Assembly (NCBI GenBank): GCA_000469685.2
Contig: LS997566.1
Coordinates: 21,043,045-21,107,044 of the forward strand
Length of the DNA stretch: 64,000 bases
Reading direction: 5' to 3'
From: Haemonchus contortus
Taxonomy: Eukaryota; Nematoda; Chromadorea; Rhabditida; Trichostrongylidae
The notes beneath the pieces are model-generated. The model was not told the origin of the DNA. It saw only the letters and a list, made by a program, of their open reading frames with translations, and ran no database searches. Shown here piece after piece: positions 60,601 to 64,000 of this stretch; position 1 is the first letter of the stretch, and each line of letters starts with the position of its first letter. Position numbers and translations under genes: made by a program.

Positions 60601-61705
60601 AAACGTTTTCAACGTGAACTGTGCCTTCGAAGGTACCGTTCACGGCAAGAAGTTCTTAAGATTTCATCATAGGATTACCCTGAGCCCTTCAAGGGTAACA
60701 TAAAGGACGCTATCGGGATTAAAAACTCAATGGATAAGGCATAAGGCATATGAGCCCCATCACCGGACTCTTCAACGTCCACGCCCATCGACGGCTGATG
60801 TGTCAGACGAGTGTCATGACTATACAGGTTGCGACATTCGCAACAGAACCCACAGTTCAGCATGCAATCAGCTGATCGTCGAGAGGTGAGAGAATGTTTT
60901 ACTCCTATTCTGTTATAATCTGCTTTTCTTTTGCTGCTGCGATCATTTTCGCAGTTTTCTACCTTAATAAGATGAAAAATATAAGAGTTAATTTTACTGT
61001 CAATCGTATTTTTGTTAACTAATGCTAGTGATCATGGCTGTATTGAATGAACATTTTTGCTTTCTGTAGTCAGGCGTACGCAATGACACACGTTCTATAG
61101 CTCGTCTGAGCACCACTCGCATTCCCCTTTTTTTGGCCTTATTCTCGTCTAGCCCCGTGTTTGACGACTTTTTCAAAGCATTTTATCTTTTTCTCAATTC
61201 TCGCGCATTCTTCGCCTCCATCGCACTATTCTCCACCTTCTCCTTCATTTTTCGTCACAATTTGGATAACCCAAAATTAGTTCTCGACACTTGCCATCCG
61301 AGGACCGTGTTGGAAATCTTCTTTTTCCTTTACCTTCAGGAGCGGGACGAGCATTGGAAGCATTATATTGAATTAAATTTCCTAGACACCCACTGAATTG
61401 AAAACTGAATTGGAAAGTTCTCAACTTAGGAACGACTTGGAACAAAGTAGAGCTCTTGGTTTCGTTCTCAATCAGTTGAGGGCCTTGAATATCGCTGCAA
61501 ATATGTATTTCTTGTAATAACCGAGGAACTATCTTTTTAGTGGGAACCCTTCTGGATCGGCGAGCTATCCTAGTCTCAGCGAGTGTCTTGAGACGGAAAG
61601 GGAAGGGTGATAAAAGAATGTGCACTCACCCGGTGGGAATTTTCGTCGTTTCCAGTAGAAGTGGTAGAACAGAAACAGAAGTAGAACAGCAAAGAAGTAA
61701 ATCAT
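48683..61705 (-). CDS. Cytochrome P450, nematode CYP33/CYP2-like
   Basis: Fourteen exons join in phase to 493 residues: 61705-61630, 57973-57857, 57799-57683, 54632-54520, 53744-53676, 52972-52907, 52798-52662, 52579-52418, 51610-51499, 51411-51313, 50123-49986, 49716-49651, 49581-49474 and 48784-48683. Exon 1 carries the membrane anchor and WKRRKFPP; exon 2 opens [12 protein letters not shown]. The I-helix reads [12 protein letters not shown], the K-helix NEIQR (ExxR), the PERF region FNPSRF, and the heme loop [10 protein letters not shown] with its cysteine ligand; the end [11 protein letters not shown] suits the family. It is an endoplasmic-reticulum monooxygenase, probably for xenobiotics or fatty acids, with substrate unknown. 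Exon 7 appears to use a GTCAGG donor. Introns 1 and 3 are over 3 kb and hold a LINE and a MITE (intron 1). Confidence 0.93.
48785..49473. other. Last intron of the P450 gene
   Basis: This is a 0.69-kb intron with no recognisable element. ORFs at 48969-49184 and 49221-49457 have no motif. Confidence 0.5.
53046..53163 (-). other. Exon-like stretch in P450 intron 5
   Basis: On the minus strand a 39-codon open stretch reads [16 protein letters not shown] and ends near a Ser codon. The NPKGQV core resembles the N-terminal domain of glutathione transferases. It has no matching neighbours and does not fit the P450 frame, so it may be a gene fragment or chance. Confidence 0.2.
54633..57682. other. 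Long intron 3 of the P450 gene
   Basis: Three kb without a P450 exon. Plus-strand ORFs at 55138-55644 and an open plus-strand stretch at about 57250-57420 (reading [18 protein letters not shown]) have no family I recognise. It probably contains old repeat DNA. Confidence 0.4.
58200..60110 (+). mobile_element. CR1-type LINE, 5'-truncated
   Basis: The element holds one long reverse transcriptase ORF and ends in CATGTAATAAATATATATATAT, the kind of short A/T tandem tail seen on CR1-like elements. The endonuclease domain is missing. It sits in intron 1 of the P450 gene in the opposite orientation. Confidence 0.85.
58209..59912 (+). CDS. LINE reverse transcriptase (CR1-like), open frame
   Basis: This is a 567-codon uninterrupted frame. 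Seen in order are [52 protein letters not shown], and the catalytic FADDVKIY near residues 294-301, then a C-terminal segment ending in [10 protein letters not shown]. All reverse transcriptase motifs look intact, which suggests a young copy. The start given is simply the first ATG; the true N-terminal endonuclease part is absent because the element is truncated. Confidence 0.9.
   Translation: MYLDELLTGLSMTDEAKVELLASVFEETFAPRYHSSSSSVPNMSNPCFPVMSDSIWFNAEEIYDLLSKWSSSYSITCDFIPLQFIKKVAHIIAGPLQHIFNLSLMRAEVPRRWRISFVTPILKKPPSTQPLNYRPISITSIFARLFEKVLKKRIESHLQDYSIISPNQHGFQRGRSTVTAMLSSLNDLTSYLDSGARADVVYLDFSKAFDRVSHAKLLDKLKMVGIHPRIISWIEAFLSDRSFMVRLNSTWSRPRRVLSGVPQGGVLSPTLFNIYTYELPSLISSCGAKCVAFADDVKIYMPITTNEDCTSLQRAIDAVSSWSKAWGLPLSIEKTKVIHLSSRKCSRDDYYEYRIDGNGIGTVDGVVDLGFMVKPDLSFDSHCEMIAGKGLNAVHRLFRALTTRNPSVLLQAFKAYVRPLVEYGTVVFSPHKRKIIDKIEKVQNSFTRKLMIRVVGFMYDSIPSAAERNANFGLRSLCWRRKKFDLLTYHKVLTGSHCLHPSTFHTIRASTTRNGPFKLVLSKSRLNCRSHFFVNRVHPLYFALSKKKSIPISLSSFKKYLNEHLEP
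60149..60390. mobile_element. Palindromic MITE, copy 3 of 3
   Basis: This 242-bp palindrome runs from TACGAACGTGCGTCCGAGG to its complement, with arm core GCGCGCGGCAAATTGCGCGG and centre near GGTCAGATGATCC. It lies in P450 intron 1, about 40 bases after the end of the LINE. Confidence 0.85.
60391..61136. other. P450 intron 1 remainder, nothing assigned
   Basis: I see no gene or clear element here. A block near 60440 (GGTGCGAATGGTGCATCCCC) resembles 15195-15215 (GGTGCGAATGGTACAGCCC), so it may be part of another dispersed repeat. Confidence 0.35.
61137..61290. repeat. Dispersed repeat, copy 2 (first copy at 1-145)
   Basis: It shares TTCGCCTCCATCGCACTATT and neighbouring blocks with the left end of the window, in the same orientation. 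It lies in P450 intron 1. Confidence 0.6.
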
Positions 61706-62019
61706 GGTTCTCTGAAAAAGAAAGACATGAGCCTATCTTGAAGACACTGCTTGGCTGTGGTGCCTACAATTCGCAACAGGTAGCACGTGCCTTATCATTG
61801 GAAAGGAACTCTCGGAACAGGTTACTCGGCAACTTCACGTTCACAATCATGTAATCGATCAACAAAAGATGGATGAAGAGAACGAAACCATGTATCAGAC
61901 ATCTTTTTCATTTTTACGAAGCCAAATGGCTTCTTTTGGAACCGATTTTCTCCTTTACTTTTCTATCGACTGTTCATTTCAGAGTCCCCTTCTCACTTAA
62001 TAACACAAGCATATACTAA

Positions 62020-62900
62020 AGAGTGTCCGAAAAGTTTTAAGGAAATTCAGTCGGTTTTTTCAACGCAAAATAATTACAGCAACACACTTAGATCAATGAT
62101 CACGATAGTAGCCCTTTTTAGCCACAATGTCTCTCCATCAATCGAACAGAGCGCTGATGCCATTCCTCCAATATGAAAAGAGGCGTGAAGAGTTGGTGGA
62201 TTTTTCCCCCTAGAGCAGGTGGAGGCTCCTAAAATTATGGCAGTAATGTGGGTTGAGGTCAGGTGGATATGTGGGGATGGGATAGTCAGGTTATACCAAC
62301 TGTTTCCAGCTCATCCATCGACGTCCTAGCCCGGGGTGGTCGAGCATTATCCATCACAAAACTGCCCTGTAACCGACACGAAATGGGAGCTCGGAACACC
62401 ATCTCTCACAGCCTTTAACGGAATACTATTGCGTTAAACGCAGAAAACTCTAGCAGGATTTCCCAGTAAAATGCCCTGCTGAGCAAAGACAGGGTAGGCT
62501 CATATCTTTCTTAACGTGAGCGCCTCGCTTCCTAGCGAGCTGTGGCCTTACGCCCGTTGATAGGCACTGCGATCGCTTACAGTCGAAAGCTTCTGCCACA
62601 CACTTACTCGCACTCGAGCTACTGCTCAGCCAAGAATGGGCAATGTTTGCAAAGAGCCCTTCTTGAAATGTGACTTTTGTGTAAAACGTCATGAATGATG
62701 GAAGAGAGAGAGAGTAGACATCGTCCATTCCACCCCTGAGACTTTGAGGGGGATCGCTCCGGCGGGAGGCCAGAACAGTGCCGGTATTTGAGGACAATGG
62801 ACGTTTGCTTCGACAAATTTCGTCGAAGCAAATCTCTTCTGAGAGGAAACGATCGTGTCAATTATGGTAGGTGACAAGAGAGGATCACTGCTGCCAATCA
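62020..62900 (-). pseudogene. Mariner/Tc-type transposase pseudogene
   Basis: A terminal-repeat-like AAAGAGTGTCCGAAAAGTTTT lies near 62020. On the minus strand the residues VMDNARPPRARTSMDELET (near 62360-62300) match the DNA-R-PH-A block around the second DDE aspartate, and EEWHQRSVRLMERH follows near 62185-62150. Upstream parts (62450-62860) are open but shifted. It is inactive. Confidence 0.6.
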
Positions 62901-63290
62901 GTCACCATATCTCATTCCAAGTCTGAATGTCGATGCGATTAATTTCGTGGTGGAGAAGCAGAAGGCCCCAGTGGTCTTATCGATGGCGCATCTTCCGGTC
63001 GACGACCACTTACTTCGAACGACCATGTCGAATACCGATTAGTTATAGTACTGATCTATCAACAATGGCCTTTTCCCTGCTATCGAGTCTATAGTCCCTC
63101 TATAGTGCGTTCGCGAGCAACATACTTTCGAGGCTGAAAATCGAAATTTTCTCAAAACTTTGCGGGCACCCATCTCAAGATCATGTTTCTGCAGCTTTCA
63201 CTCTGCACGAAACCATTGTAGCAAACTTGACTTGTCTAAGCATTACTATCAACCTGTCCTTTCGGCATAGAGCAAAAATGCTATTAGATA

Positions 63291-64000
63291 GGGTTGTCCG
63301 GAAAGTCTCCGCCGATTTTTGAGTCATCTTCGAAGGAAAATTACTAGAAGGTCAAATTCATTCACTAAACAACATATCGACCATTCTGCTTAGTAAAGGT
63401 TCGCCACTTTTCCATCAGTTTCATTATCCAACTTTCATAGAAGGTTCTCGATTTAGAATTGAAAAACGCTCTCAGGTGCTTTTTGCAGTCCTCTAGTAGA
63501 TTGAACGATTTTCCATTCAAAAAACTTTGCAGAAACACAAAGAAGTGGTAGCCTGATGGTGTTATGTCCAGACTATATGTTGGGTCATGGTAACACATCC
63601 CATTCAGCTCCAGCAATTTTTTGCGAGTGACCGAAATTCGTGTGATCCTGAGTTATCCTGTGGAAGACAACGCTTTTGTGATTGGCCACTTCTGGGCGCT
63701 TCAAGTTTATCGACGCCTATAAACTGTTTAGCTGAGTACGGTACCTTTCCGAAGTTATCGTTCGACTATGCGGCAACAGCTCATAATAAATGATTCTCCT
63801 CCAATCCTACCAGCAACAGGCATAATGTTCCTCACCTTGATTTTCACCTTTAAAGTAGTTCGTGACGGCTCGCCGGGAAGGCTCCACCATCGTTTTCGCT
63901 CCACGTTGTTGTACGATCCATTTTTTGTTCCCGTTGTCATACATTTCGAAAACAGCTCATTTTTGTTTCGTTTCAGCAACGAGTCGCACATGGAGGCACG
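63291..64000 (-). pseudogene. Mariner transposase remnant, cut by window end
   Basis: The terminal repeat GGGTTGTCCGGAAAGTCTCC begins at 63291 after a TA. Minus-strand pieces read CDSLLKRNKNELF, NNVERKRWWSLPGEPS (63990-63850), then SLDITPSGYHFFVFLQSFLNGKSF and WIMKLMEKWRTF...NGRYVV (63580-63365), in mariner order but in more than one frame. The N-terminal part lies beyond the window. Confidence 0.8.

Overview
This is a eukaryotic window, and its gene architecture points to a nematode, most likely a strongylid or hookworm-type parasite (this is an inference from gene style, not a search). Coding exons are short (about 55-235 bases), most introns end in a T-rich stretch plus AG, some start codons sit directly behind a splice acceptor as expected for spliced-leader trans-splicing, and the remaining space is filled with Tc1/mariner, RTE, CR1 and BEL/Pao elements, fold-back elements and tRNA-derived repeats. 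I found genes by joining exons whose splice phases agree and whose products keep a protein-family order.

Genes, left to right. (1) Minus strand, 9532 to 2396 and on beyond the left edge: an ANGEL/CCR4-type endonuclease-exonuclease-phosphatase protein with an acidic N-terminus rich in SUMO-interacting-like motifs; 10 exons are visible. (2) Plus strand, 19006-25563: a complete 16-exon triokinase/FMN cyclase (dihydroxyacetone kinase), 570 residues, with one non-GT splice donor. A possible spliced antisense gene lies inside its intron 10. (3) Minus strand, 28188-25674: a complete 10-exon kaptin homologue, 408 residues, converging tail to tail with the triokinase gene. (4) Minus strand, 29301-28217: an unrecognised 149-residue protein whose stop codon lies 28 bases before the kaptin start, suggesting a tight operon. 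(5) Plus strand, 41033-44654: an unrecognised small multi-spanning membrane protein of 189 residues with a Tyr/Pro-rich tail ending in a PPxY motif. (6) Minus strand, 61705-48683: a complete 14-exon cytochrome P450 of the nematode CYP33/CYP2-like type, 493 residues, with intron 1 occupied by a LINE.

Mobile and repeated DNA. An RTE retrotransposon remnant (265-2384) lies in an ANGEL intron, and a CR1-type LINE with an intact reverse transcriptase ORF lies in CYP intron 1. A 5.3-kb BEL/Pao LTR element (34340-39683) has LTRs that appear identical apart from a microsatellite, a 5-bp target duplication, and only gag. Tc1/mariner remnants lie at 4036, 30650, 32140, 47160, 47602, 62020 and 63291. 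A 242-244-bp palindromic MITE family has three copies (6010, 17731, 60149). Several larger fold-back structures cluster in the gene-poor 9.5-18.9 kb interval, including one fold-back element inserted in the arm of another (11470-13734).

The genes are ordinary housekeeping and detoxification genes with no evident common pathway. The most unusual features are the fold-back DNA, the nested antisense gene candidate, the 28-base gene junction and the SIM-like array in the ANGEL-type protein.
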